Assembly: GCA_027475525.1 (NCBI GenBank) | Contig: JAMWFC010000130.1 | Span: forward strand, 496,001 to 560,000 | DNA length: 64,000 bases | DNA from: Macrolepiota albuminosa | Taxonomy: Eukaryota > Basidiomycota > Agaricomycetes > Agaricales > Agaricaceae | Direction of reading: 5' to 3' | Shown: positions 45,732 to 58,046 of the stretch, piece by piece | Layout: each line of letters begins with the position of its first letter | Numbering within the stretch: the first letter of the stretch is position 1 | Notes under the pieces: generated by a model | Databases searched by the model: none | What the model saw: only the letters and a program-made list of their open reading frames with translations | Told to the model about the DNA's origin: nothing | Made by a program: the position numbers and the translations under genes

Positions 45732-48700
45732 TTAAGCGCCAGCACGCTTATCTAACTGATTTGAGCACTTAACACCCTTTAATTCCAGATACCAATCCAG
45801 CGCTGCTAAGTCAGCACAATGAGATAGTAGCTCCCATGTCATGTCTCCAAGAGACCACCACACCTCAAGCTTGAGTGTCTTATGCTCAGTCCATTGGTGT
45901 CTGATGATACTCTCAATGAACCACTTGTTGTCATTCCTGGCCCCAAAGTTGTAAGGGCCTGGAGTTGCCCTATTAGGGAACAACACATTATCAGACACAT
46001 TATACAGTTGCAACAGCAACACATGAAACTTAGGAATAATTTGTCGTTTCTGCAGCATCTGGAGCAACTCCAACATGTAGTTAGAGGTGCATGGCTTGAC
46101 CTCAAGCACTCGGTAGGGCCCTACCCATTTCAGGCACAGTTTGTTTGCCCAACCTCTGGGCAACTTAAGGTTGCACATTGATAAGTATACTAATGCTCCT
46201 ACCAATATTGGCAGATCTTCTCACCAGCATTGATTGGCATGCTTTGTCTGAAAAACTTGCAATTCAATGATCACGTCATGGGCACAGGCAATGTTCTCTA
46301 AAGCCTGCCTAGCGAACTCAACCACCTCCTTATGGGTAGTGGCCTCAGCATGAATCTTGTGCAACATAGAGGGCAGATACTCTCCATTGAGCTCAAAGGG
46401 TGCATATCCTGTAGCTTCAAAAACACTTGCATTGATAGCAAACTCCATAAGTAGACACCAGTCCACCCAGTCATATTGGTTTGGGTGTACTACCATCTAA
46501 AGTATCTGTTCTATGCTGCGGTTTGCCTGCTCCGTCTGGCCATCTGTTTGTGGATAGAATGACATTGACATTAGAAGCTTGGCTCCTAGCAGCTTGTGGA
46601 GCTCTCTCTACCATTGTGACATGAACTTTGAATCACAGTCACTCACAATTGTGCTAAGCAGCCCATGCAGCCTAACAATTTCACATAGATAGATCCATGA
46701 CAGCTCTTTAGCCATCATCATTGTTTGCACTGGTATCAAGTGCACCATGCTAGTCATACGGCAGATTACTACCCATAGGTAGTCAAACACTCTTGACTCA
46801 GGGAATGGGCCCACAAAGTCCATCCCAATTGAGTCCCACAGCTTCACTGGTACAGGAAGCTGGTGTAGCTTTTCTATAGAGAGTCCAGGTGGCATTTTTG
46901 CCTGCTGGCATGTCACACAAGATGCACAGAACTGAGCAATGTCCTGGGCCATCCTTGGCCACCAGTACCACCTTTGCAGGTACTCTAACATGCATGCAGC
47001 ACTGAAGTGCCTCACCAGAGCATGTGCCTGGTCAAATATGCATGTTATGAGATCTCGCACCCATTGGATGCAGGGTATGGCTACTCCCTGACAATTATCC
47101 ATCATGATGAGCCCGTCCAGCTCTTGCCTGAATCGCAGATGGTCAGCGAGGTTACTGGTGACCTCCATGAAGAGGGAATCCCATGAATATTCCCACACCA
47201 CTTTCTTTTGGATAGGGGATTGAGCCGCTGGCAACTTGCCTTCCAGCATGTTGGCCAAAGTCATAGGCAGGCTAGGACAATTAGTATTCCCAAGCACTGT
47301 GGGTTCCTGGACTTCATTCTCCTTGAGCAGTTTGGCAGCTATATCCTGTTCTTCTCACTGCTCTCTGAAGCGAGCACTTCACCTCTGCTCATCTACACAC
47401 ATAGCACACACCTCAAGGGTATGTTTCTTGAGTTCATAATACCTATGAAAGGGTAAATCCTCTCTATCTGGGTCTATTTGGCAGTCTGCCTGGATGTACT
47501 TGTAGGGCTTGTGAGTCTCTCCTACTCCATTACTCTCTAAGTAGCATGATAGGCAATCTGCCACCTTATTGAGTTCATCTTTAACATAGGTGATGTCAAA
47601 TTGGTACCTCAACATATAGTCAATCCACCGTCACTGATGCAGCGACAAGTTCACCTGAGTTTTGAAGAACTCAAGTGCCTTGTGATTGGTAATAATATGA
47701 ATGGGGTATCCCATCAGCTTGTCTTCCCATTTGAGGAGAGCCTCAAGTATTGCTAGAGTCACCAGCTTGTGCATGGCAAAGTTCTGCTGTGCAGTGGTGA
47801 ACTTTTTTAACATGAACCCTGCAGGGCAGCAGGTCTGCCAGCTACTTCCTTGGCCATATATGGCCCTGATGCCAGTCTTTGACACGTCACATATGAGCCA
47901 GATAGGCTTATCCTATTGTGGGTCTATAGGTTGAATAACCGGGGTCTTGGTGCATATTTGTTTCACCATCTTGAAACACTGCTGATGCAGAGGGTGCCAA
48001 TTGAATGGGGATCCATTCTGAGTCATGGCCATAAATGGCCCTGTATATGCTGTGGCATTGGGCAGGAAGCTTGAGATATAATTGACAAGGCTAACAAACT
48101 GTTGGATGTCATTGTAGTTTTGTGGCATGTGCCACTTCTGAATGCAGTCAAGCTTGTCCTGATCAGGGTATATACTCTGCTCATCAATGACGTGCCCTAG
48201 GCAGTCTATATTTTAAGCATAAAGTTCATACTTTTTCCATTTCAAGTACAGCTTGTACTTGTAGAGTCACTCAAATACAACTCAGAGGTGCTGCTCATGC
48301 TCCTCTATGGAATCTGAATAGATGAATATGTCATCTAGGTAGACGTGCATAAAGCATCCTATCATGTCTTGAAATATAGAGATCATTAACCTCTGAAAAG
48401 TTGCTGGGGCATTACAGTCCCCAATCTGCATTATGTTGCTCGTAAATATGCCCATGATCAAGGCAAACATGGTCTTGAGTACATCTTTGGTGCAAATGCA
48501 CACCTGCTCATAAGCGTCCATAAGATCAATCTTTGAGTGATACTTTGCTTGAGCCATGTCTTCCCAAATCACTTCTTGATCTGGTAAAGAAATTACATCC
48601 TTTATGGTGTTATCATTGCGCTGACATACATCAAAAGCAGTACAAAGGGTCTCATCCTTTTTCAGGATGCACAGTAGTGGTGCAGCCTGAGCAGTAGTGC

Positions 48701-49440
48701 ATGGTGACCACCATTGAGCATTCAGATAGCGATTAGTTTTATCATGTAGTTGCTTCTGGAGTGCGCATGGACAGTGCAGCAAGTGGTACTTGTACTGCTT
48801 GCCCTTGTCTATGAGATTGATCTCATGGTTTACCTCCCACCATGGCAGGAGCTTCTCCTTGGTTCCATTGGCCATATTGGCAAATTCCTCTTGCCATTGC
48901 TGATGCAACTGAGGAATATCATCCTCCTGAAGGCAGGTCACCTTCTGCTTTCCTTTACTGTGTACTAGGGGAAGTACTTCTACCGTCTTCCTTGGGTCTC
49001 AGTCCCGCTTCTTATGACACTTGTGTATGGTTAGCACATGTTCTACACTGTCATCTGGAACATATATCCTTAGCAGCATCATTGCTAAGTGCACTGGGCA
49101 AACTGTAAGATTCCTCCCTTTGCACTTAATTGAGTGTGCCACTGGTATCTCATTGGTGGAGGGTAGTCAATACCTGGTGGTAAGCTTTCTTCGTTGTAGG
49201 TGTGCATTCTGCACACATGCAGCAGCTATTGCCTCATTTCATTCTTGCGGCATTTATGGGTTGAAGGCCCATGTAGACTCTGGCAGTGGTGCAGGCCACT
49301 CTCTTAGTGAACAAGTGTCCTCACACTCTGAGGTATGCACCTCCTCACGTCTACTCTGCAGGTCTTCTATCTTGACCTGTCATGATGTTGGTAGACAAAT
49401 GTCTACTGACTTGTCGTGCTTCCTTGCCTTTGTTTGGTGA
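45732..49440 (-). pseudogene. Element B pol: RT, RNase H, integrase, chromodomain
   Basis: RT (48941-48282) has YHSKIDLMDAYEQV and VYLDDIFIYSDS; connection and RNase H at 48128-47379 (NYNDIQQFVSLVNYISSF, HIITNHKALEFFKTQ); integrase at 47297-46221 (CASCVTCQQAKMPPG, MDFVGPFPESRVFDYLWVV, IVSDCDSKF); chromodomain at 46205-45732 (EVWWSLGDMTWELLSHC, ALDWYLELKGV) with stop at 45732. Many stops and changes are CpG-type relative to element A, for example Arg to Cys, His or Gln. Not functional. Confidence 0.88.
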
Positions 49441-49668
49441 GGACCTAGAGGCCTTATATTTCTTTGGGTGGGAGCAATGACTTGCTCTTTTCTGACTGCA
49501 GAGGCTTGAAACTCCTTGCTCATCATCATTACCTGGTGGTTGAGAGGCAATCCAGGCAAAGCTGGGGCATCCTCCACCACATCCTCTACTGTTGGCTTGT
49601 CCAGCCAACCTAGTCACAAAGCATTTTTACGCTTCTCTGTTGTACGGTGACAATGCAGATGGTTGTCA

Positions 49669-52600
49669 CTATTGTCCATTGTGGCTAGCCTTCCCATTTA
49701 TAAGCACTTGACAGTGCTCAAAGTTGAGTACGACTCTATTATGCCGCATGAATGGCATCCCCAGTATCATGTTGTAGCAATCAAAGTTTGCTACATCCAT
49801 GTATTTCTGGCTTTGTGAGCCTGGCATTTGTACTATTACATTGGTTCCATACTGAACCATAGCTTGGCTTCCTATGGTGCCCAGCTGCAGCGCAAGAGAA
49901 GTGTCTAACTCCTGCACTGAGATTCCATATACATGTGCAAACTGAAGCATGATGCCTGACATAGTAATACCAGAATCCCAGAGCATCCATGTCTTGTGGC
50001 CATTCACATCCACATATGTCACCAGACACTCTTTGTCTGCATGCTTTAATATAGGGCGCTGCAATGTACCCTCTGTTTGTCAAAGAGTTACCTTCTTCAT
50101 TCTGACCACCTTGGTCTTGTTGTGGTCATCTGAGGACAGCCAGTCTGTCATTGCCGCTGATGACGCCCAAATCGAGCTGGATGCTGCGTGGACTATCACT
50201 AGTGCAGCTACTTAGCTGATATAGCTTTGGGCGTGCTAAGTGTGTGAGAGAGTCCTGGACAGGTCCCAGAGAACACACGGTAGGCAAGAGGTTGGTGGCA
50301 AGGAAAGTGGGTGATTGGAGGCACTTGCGTATGGCTCCAAAATGTAGCTACAGGGCACTAAAAGTCGCTAAGGGAGAGTGCTAAGAGTGTGGGAAAGTCA
50401 CTAAGGAAGGCACTAAGAGGTGTGGGAAAGGGTTGCTAAGAGGCGCTAAGTGTTAGCACCTAGAATGTGATAATAAAAGGATGAGATTGCTTAGCGGATC
50501 TAAGCACGAAAGCCAAGCCGTAGTTGCAAGGTGCTAGAGAGAGAGATAGAAAACTAGAGCAGAGTCCTCTTGCTTGACACGGTCAACAAGAGGTAGTCTG
50601 TTGCGTATGGAGACCAAAATGTTGGGATATGATCCCTACTGCCAAATTGATTCCCTGTACTACTAACAAAAAGTAGGTATTTATAGTAAAGAAAGTTAGC
50701 CGACGCTAAGAGGTTAAGCGCCGCTAGAGGGTGGTGAACTGATAAAAATGTAAGTAAATGCGGTGAATTGAATTGTATAGTAAAAAGGTCCATAATAATG
50801 CTGTCACGGAAATACTTCATCATTTCCCTTTGTCAGCACTGCCACTGGCTAAGAGCATTATGCCAGATTGACTGATGCCAAGTGTCTGTGTAAATGTATA
50901 GCCTTGAAGTGCAAGTGGCAAGGTGCGGTGAGGTGTCAATAGTGGTGCGAAGAATAAGTGGTGCCATAAAAAGTGGTCTGAGAGTAATTGGAGTCTGTAG
51001 CTGCGAGTTATTAGTGTAAAAATATGAGAAAAATAGCGCTGGAAGCGCTAGGGCATGGCGCTTCTGGTGGTACTAGTGGGCCAATGTGAGGTGTGGATAT
51101 TGATGCTATCTGTAGCCAGCCACAATGCAGGCTTATCACTGCCAGGCATTCAGAGTCGCTTTTGCAGCTGTAGTACTCATTCTTGAACGAGTCATCATAC
51201 ATGTCTACTGTGATGTACTCCTCCCCCCCCCATGACCACACTCTCAGGCTCAGCACCCAATATGTCTTCTGGAGGTTCCTGGTCGTCATTGGGCGCTTCC
51301 ACCTCCAACTCAGTGGAAACATCTTCATCACTCCTGCTGACCACAACAGTATGTGCTGCCCAGATATGGGCTTGAGGTGTATACCCCTTTTTCTGGCCTT
51401 TTGCCCTAGTCAGGCAGCTGGTTGCATAGTGGCCAGGCTGACCACACACAAAGCAGGTCCCTGTAAAGCCTGTGGGATTGGCCTGTTTGGGCTCTGGCTG
51501 GAGCCTAGAACAATCTCCATCCTGCCCTTGCTCCAGGTGTGGGCAGCTATGCCCCTGTTTCTCTGTGGCTGCCTTGCAGACTACAAATCATGCCATGCAA
51601 TCCTGCTCCAGGTTGGCCTTTTTGGCCAAGAAAGTACCTATCCACTGACTTTGCAGCAGGGGTGCAGCAAGCAAAATTTGCCTGCTTCCTCCCCTATGGC
51701 CACTATGCTGTTTGTAGTGATTAGCAGTCTTAAGAGACTGCTCATAACGAATGGCATATGCCACAAATTCCTCTACATCATTCATTTCCAGAGACAGTCC
51801 ATCCTCACAGATCAGATAGTGGTGCATGTCTGCTGGTATACCATCCAAAAAAGTCTCCAGCATAGTGTATCCATCAGAATACACTGCCATGTTCTGAGCA
51901 TGGTCATTGAGAGTATTGTAGAACCCTTGTACTCCCAGTTTTTTGGTGTAGCAGGCTGACTGAAAGTTCTGCTGGGTGTCCTGCAATATGAATGGGTGTA
52001 CAAATCAATCATACAGTCCCGTTAAGATGCCTTTGAAGGTCCAGTCATATTGGACTCTGTTGACGTGCAATACTGCTCATCTAAATCAGCTCATGGCCTC
52101 TCCAGCTAGGAACTCTGGCAGAACAAAGATTTGTTCTTGTTTCATACGGTCTCCACTGTAGAAGCACATTGCTAGATGGGTGCATACATCTATTGCCCAG
52201 TCCTTCAAGTCACTGAACTTGGATGCTCTGGAGTATGCCTGAATATGCTAGCTGTCTGCTTTATGCAGCTTCACCCCATTAGGTAGCCTCAAGGTCATCC
52301 CCAAGGTGTCATTGACTACTCAACGGAGTCAATCATGCATCGCTTCATGATGTATGCAAATTGCTTTGCATTGACCAGGTGACCTAGTTGCCAGGTCGGC
52401 TGCTTGGGAAAGTGAATTCTCCCTGCCTGTTGGTTGAGGGTGTCCTGTACCTCCTCTACTGGGGGGGTAGTTACTCTCTTCTGGTGTGGCTGGTCCAAGG
52501 CGTTTGCCCTGACATTCCACAGGGGCATCATGTCTGGTAACAGGATCCCTATCGGGGACTTCTCCTCAATCACGGTCAGTATGCAGCCCTGGGCCTGAAG

Positions 52601-53851
52601 GCAGGTTATCGCCTGGGCTCGGGTGGTGAACCACCATCACATTTCATCAATGGGCCTAGTGCCCTCAAACACAATGCCTTGGTTGTCAATAAGGGTATGT
52701 CTCTTAGTTTGCAAGTCTCCATTGTGCATGCATTGATATGCAATGTGGTCCTGCAGGGACTTGGCCATTGGCACATGAGGGCAGTGTCAGCTGTTTGTGG
52801 TGGTGGCACATGCAGGTGAGGGGGGTCCTCACACCAACCCCATGCCACTGGAGTATGGACATTACTTACTGGTGGTAGGTCGGGCACCTCCTGTGCTCTT
52901 GCTAGTGCTTCCACAAGCTCAGCTCCAACGTCTTGATTGTGATGTGCTGAGCATTCCTCGGACATGTGACTCCAGAGGGTGGATACCCCTGACTGCCTTG
53001 TGGCCTTACACTGCAAATATGCTTGTAGTTCCAGTAGCAGAACTTGTATCATCAAATCAGTATATTTTGTACTGAATACACTAGACACTTTGTGCCCCTG
53101 TTGACTAAGTGCAACTATATGCGCTGAGGCATATCTTTTCAGCTAAGCTTGTGTGGTGAATTTCACCACCTCTGGGTGGAGATCCCAGAACACCCATAGG
53201 CATACAGTATAAGCAGTTTTCAACTGCAGTTCCTCAGCTTCTACATTGTTGTCTAATGACAACTCTGGACCTTCCTCTGGAGGCTCGTCTGCCTTGTGGG
53301 TATCATCCCTGGCAGGAATGTGTGGGTAGTAACTTTCCACCATGTCTGCATTGGTAGTTGCAGGTTCTTCTGGGACCTCCTCTATGCATGCATCTGCCAT
53401 CCTAGTGGATAGGGAGCCCACAGCAGCCCATCTGGCCCCATTATTCTGCATTGGGGGCATATATCCCCCAGCCCTTGCTGCCAAGTTGGTGCCTCCCAAA
53501 GCGCCCTGGGCGCTTGTTGGGTGTCTGCCATTGTCTGGGGGCTCTTTGGAAGCCAGTCAGCTAGACCGTCGTGGTCCTCCAGGCATTTGTGTTGTTGGGG
53601 GAGTTAATCCCCCTGGCATTTTTCCTCGTGGCCTTGGCTGGCCCTTGTAAGTTGAGCTCTCAGCTCATCAGGCCTCATTCTCAGGGCCAGGTAGGTCGCT
53701 ACTCTGACCTCGGTCTCGCTCTCACTCTTGAGTCTCAGGCCTCTCTTGGCCTCCACCAGGTGCTTGTGCCTCCTGGGCATCTACCAGGTCACCCCAGCCA
53801 TCATGCATTGTGCCCACTTTCTGTGGTGACAGCAGGTACAAGGTTGCTCAT
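49669..53851 (-). pseudogene. Element B gag-protease
   Basis: The initiator MSNLVPAVTTESG (53851) is followed by many stops. Readable stretches are 53499-53143, 53088-52606, 52573-52316 and 51986-51588 (YTKKLGVQGFYNTLNDHAQ), zinc knuckle CGQPGHYATSC near 51440, and protease WDSGITMSGIMLQF with YNMILGMPFM at 50064-49669. A 981-bp insertion splits it at 50158-51138. Confidence 0.85.
50158..51138. mobile_element. 981-bp solo-LTR-like insertion in element B
   Basis: Begins TGATGACGCC and ends GGCTTATCA, with flanks CCGC (left) and CTGC (right), a 4-bp duplication if one CpG has decayed. Its removal rejoins element B's gag-protease where element A reads straight through. It contains repeated GCTAAG motifs, a TATTTATAG box, and no coding frame. 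The sequence is unrelated to element C's LTR. Solo LTR is the best guess; a MITE is possible. Confidence 0.6.
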
Positions 53852-53983
53852 TGTCGACCCCTTGTCTAAAAATTGCATGGTGGCTGTGCAAGAAGCTTGA
53901 GAAGCTGATAGAGTTCTGTCAACAAACTCTTCAACTGATGTTGGATGCTAGGCAATAGATCCTAGCTGGATGATTCAAAAAAA

Positions 53984-54212
53984 TGTAACAAAGTTACAGC
54001 TGGTGAGGGAGCTTAGGTTACACCACACAGAATCAGACCAGTCTGGTCTATTGACTATGTACAGTAACACAAAAATAAGCTGCTTAGTAAGCAGAACATG
54101 TAACTATTTATACTATGTAATTATTAATATTATATTATAATAAATATATAATATTAACTACAAAAGTAAGTAAAAGCTATGTGGCAGTAGCCACATAGTG
54201 CAATACACTACA
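53984..54212 (-). repeat. 5' LTR of element B
   Basis: 229 bp reading TGTAGTGTATTG to GTAACTTTGTTACA on the minus strand. Same plan as element A's LTR, including the TATAAATAG box, but many differences. Confidence 0.88.
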
Positions 54213-55424
54213 ATGATGTGGGGCTGTTGGCAATGCTGTATGATGGCAGGCTTTGATGTGTGTGATAGCAGTGTCAGTGGTCATGGATGGCAGGAGTTGT
54301 GTCGTGGAGTCAGTGAGGAGGTTCTGGATGGAGTTCTGGGAATGTTCTGGAGTGGTTATGAATAGGAGAGGTCATGACACACACTTTGAATTACATTGCA
54401 CAACTTATGTGATCCATGACATTGCACATTGTGCAAGCACCCACAAGGTACAAACAGTTGGGTCATGATGTGCAGCATAATTGGTGTTCACCAAAGTTGT
54501 GGCTGAAAGTACCCTTGAAAACCCTCCCTCTGTGGTGCTTGAACCACAGATGTATTTTTACATTGTTCTGCCAAAGAACATCATTCCCTGCACCCAATGA
54601 TGCATGAGTGAATGAAAACACTTAAGACAAGCACTCTTGAGATTCTGGTGTCTTGAATTGTTTGGCCAAGTAAGAACAAGAACAAGAACTTAACTAGACC
54701 TGAGACAATTGGGCAGCAGTAAGGTCGACACCAGATGGTCGACAGATTTGTTGGGTAATTGCTTACAACCTTCCTTGCTTCTTGTCCTGTAGGCGGTCTC
54801 TTGCAGTTCATATGATGGAGTCAACACCTTGGTCGTGTTTGAGGAATGACTTCAGCCACTTTTATTACGATCAATCATGGCCACTATAAGCGTCGACCCT
54901 CCACAACATCACACAAGTCACACTGCATTGTCATACACGAAACAATGGATGTTGTACAAGTATATATATTCCCCTCATCCCAATAGGCACCCTCAGTTTA
55001 TTATACACGTGACTACGACGTCGATATTATACTTACAAGTACCATAGATTGGATACTTACTGTATCCGTGTATATCTAGGTACTTAATACAGTTTATTAT
55101 ACACGAACTGAGGATTGGATACTTACTGTATCCATGTATATCTAGGTCAGACTTCAACAACTTTGAGGCCTGAAGAGTACATGGGCAGGCCTCGAACCTC
55201 TTCTAAGCTCGGCAGAGCTTGGGTTGAGCTCGTCAGGTAGGATTACGAAACACAACGTCCCGCCCGTACGTGCCTGGACGATCGCTCGGCCTCGGCACTG
55301 ATAAATAAGTCTGTGACGTCATCCGATCCTTCTGTTTCACGGTAATACGGAAAGGGGTATCGCTCAAAAATGCACTCAATTCATATCCCAAGCTTCCTCA
55401 TCAGTCTAAACTTGAATCCGTACT
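54213..55424. other. Region between retroelement cluster and DUF3533 gene
   Basis: No gene recognised. A local duplication lies at 54989-55146: CAGTTTATTATACACG and GGATACTTACTGTATCC each occur twice, with different spacing. The last 150 bp serve as promoter for the plus-strand gene. Confidence 0.5.
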
Positions 55425-57398
55425 ATGTCCGACTATAATACCGTGCAGGCCACAAGAGTACCAAGGTCTATCCCCGCAGAACAGCCGTTCACTAGACACT
55501 TTTTCAGCCCGATTAATGGAGTGGAGCGTAAAATATACTTCAAAGCACTTATCGGTGGCTGCTTCTTGGTAATCATCACGATATTTTCTGTTTTGCCTAT
55601 CTATTGGGGCGCATTGTGGAAAACACCCGTGAGAGGTCTTCAAGGTTGGTTTGTGGTGCGTCTAACGGTTTACTTTCACATTTTTGTCCGAATACACGCA
55701 AAACTCCTTTTGTGGTAGGATTTTGACGGAGGCCCAATCGGTCAGGCATTGGCAACCCATATGCTTCCTGCCTCAAGTGAAACCAAACTCGTGTTGACAA
55801 TGATACCCTCAAAGAACTTCCCTGGCGGTCCCAATGATCTTGTATACGCGGTAATGGAGCAGCATACCTGGGTAGCTGTGACTAGTACGTCGGTACCTCT
55901 TTTTGGGCCCTTGTGTATCATCTGAAAATACATGCAGTCAATCCTGGTGCATCAGAACGTCTTCAAGCTTCGTACTCCAACCCCAATTCCACTTACGATG
56001 GTCGAGAAGCAGTAACTGTGTATGGGGCAGAAGCTCGAAATGAAAACGCATAGTAAGTCTTTGATTTTACGCAAAGAGGAAGGTAACTCAAGGAAGTCCT
56101 AGTCGAGTCCTCATCAGACCCATTGTCAGTATCTTGTTAATGGTTCCAATCAACCGAGGTTAATATTTCTATTGCTTATTCTAGGTAGACGAACTACTTC
56201 AGGTTGCACAGACCTCTTTCGCAACGGAAGCCGTTAGACAGCTGTCATCATCGTCGGACTTAGCCAGTCTAATGGTCAACTCGCCACAAACACTGACGAC
56301 GCCGATATCCTACAAGATGATCAATGTTGTTCCCTTTGATGAGCCAGTGCATGTCTAATTTCTGGGCTTTTATAAGGAATTCTGTTGATGTTCCTTCCAC
56401 AGCGCTTCTGCCGTGACCTTTGTTGGTCTCATTTATGTATTAATCTTGTCATTCTTTGTTGTCGTACGTCCTCCCTAGTCTCTTCTTCATAAATATTAAT
56501 ATTAATCATCTTCATGGACAAAGATGATTGCGTACGGCGCTCGCGAGGCTGCTGGACTCAACCAGAATCTCACTCTCCGCTCTCTCATCGTCACAAGATT
56601 TGTATCCTCATTCGTTTGCTACTTTTTACTCTCTGTACGTGCGTGGGTCAGAGTTGATCAATATATCACTTACCTCAAGCTACAGCTCTTCTATTCGCTC
56701 GTCACGCTCGCATTCCAGCTCGACTTCACTAAAAAGTAGGCTGGCAACCTATATACGTTTTTCATTGACTATATTTTATCTATAAGGTTTGGACATAGCG
56801 GCTTCGTTGTTTTCTGGATGCTCAATTGGGTTGGGATGCTATCAGTGTATGATGTCTTATCATCATTGATCATCATTGTGTTGAGATCCACTAAAACGTT
56901 GAATAGTGGGCTTGCTCTGGAAGCACTAATTACCTTGCTTACGCCCCGCTTTATTCCCTTTTTTATGATTCTCTGGATCATAGGTAAGGCATGACTGCGT
57001 CTCAAACAGAACCACTAATCTTTGTTTAGTGAACGTTGCTGTTTGTATACAACCCATCGAGATTCTTCCGAACATCTACCGTTATGGCTATGCAGCGCCG
57101 TTTTACAACGTCTCGCATGCCGTACGGTGCATCGTTTTTGCTACCAAAAATCGAGGTCAGTGTTACATCTATTGTCTTCAAACAGATTTGAATTTCAGCC
57201 TCATTAGTGGGGCAAAATTTCGGCATACTTCTATGCTGGACTGCTATTTCATGTATCTCTTTACCGCTGATCCAGTGGTATGTTCGTCGGAAAGACGTAA
57301 GAACTTATCAAAGAGAACGACGACGCGGTGAGAAGGTTGAATCACAAAGTTCTGGGGATTCAGAAGAAAAAGGCATCGACAGCCATCACAACGTATAA
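55425..57398 (+). CDS. SNG1/DUF3533-family polytopic membrane protein
   Basis: Multi-exon. Exon 1 (55425-55656) starts MSDYNTVQATRVPRSIPAEQ and has a membrane segment FKALIGGCFLVIITIFSVLP. Exon 2 (55719-55884) starts DFDGGPIGQALATHML. An extracellular domain follows: SKNFPGGPNDLVYAVMEQHT, NPGASERLQASYSNPNSTYD, VAQTSFATEAVRQLSS. The C-terminal half has several hydrophobic segments (FVGLIYVLILSFFVV, FVVFWMLNWVGMLS, IPFFMILWIIVNVAVCIQPI) and NIYRYGYAAPFYNVSHAVRC, a signature of this family. It ends in a charged cytosolic tail (WYVRRKDVRTYQRERRRGEK). Yeast SNG1 influences drug resistance and membrane lipid asymmetry; the role here is inferred. The exon join near 56055-56130 could not be fixed. 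Confidence 0.82.
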
Positions 57399-58046
57399 TC
57401 CGTTGTCCCACTTCTAGTCGCTATCTTCGGAGTGATATAATACATCTGTACTAGTTAGTAACATAAACATTTCGGGACATAGATGGGAGTAACCAGGGCA
57501 TTAGCTTAATGTCAGGCCTTGTTTCAAAATTCTTGAATAAAACCAGGATTGGAATTAGCGTATCCAGAATACCATCTCGAAGTAGCAGCAGAACATTATA
57601 AAAGAACGCCAGATTAATGTTGAGGAACAAGGTTGAACGGCCAGATAGATTAGTGTGAATGCTGAAATATTCATCAATTCAATCATCCTAGCGTTGATGA
57701 CACGAAGACCCGATTTCTCCCTTCCAGATCGGAGTCGACATGATTTCTGCACTCATTCTCGCATGATGAAATATGTCGAACCTTTCAGTATCTTAAGCAC
57801 TCTAGAATTGGATCTGTGGTCGAGTTCTGATTTGGATATCCAGTGTGACAAGAATTCTTTAGGAGGCAATTGGAGGACTGTGAACAGAGAGGGGATGTGA
57901 GGAAGTTGAGGAGCATTGAATGATTGTCAGGCGAGTGCAGTTGGCCGTCTTTGTCGAGAGTCCAGAAGATTGGGGTCAGTCAAGTGAGGATATAGTGAGC
58001 TTTTCCGCCTTATGACTGTGGAGGTAAATCGTTCTACCGCGTAGAA
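57399..58046. other. Intergenic, convergent 3' ends
   Basis: An 81-codon open frame (57655-57900) has no recognisable motif. I see nothing else. Confidence 0.5.

Larger units (their letters stand above)
22990..54212 (-). mobile_element. Element B: old Ty3 chromovirus, interrupted by elements A, C and a solo-LTR-like insert
   Basis: Read right to left: 5' LTR (53984-54212), gag-protease, RT-RNase H, integrase-chromodomain, three accessory ORFs, then a truncated 3' LTR (22990-23057). It is the same family as element A, with matching gene order and clearly alignable proteins. Three insertions split it: A at 23620-35312, C at 36238-43890 and a 981-bp LTR-like piece at 50158-51138. Every ORF has stops, mostly TGA or TAG at places where A has CGA, CAA, CAG or TGG. 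Confidence 0.85.

Noticed and set aside
54989..55146. Another 77-bp artefact
   Set aside because: The two repeated blocks have different spacing and mismatches, so this is an ordinary local duplication.
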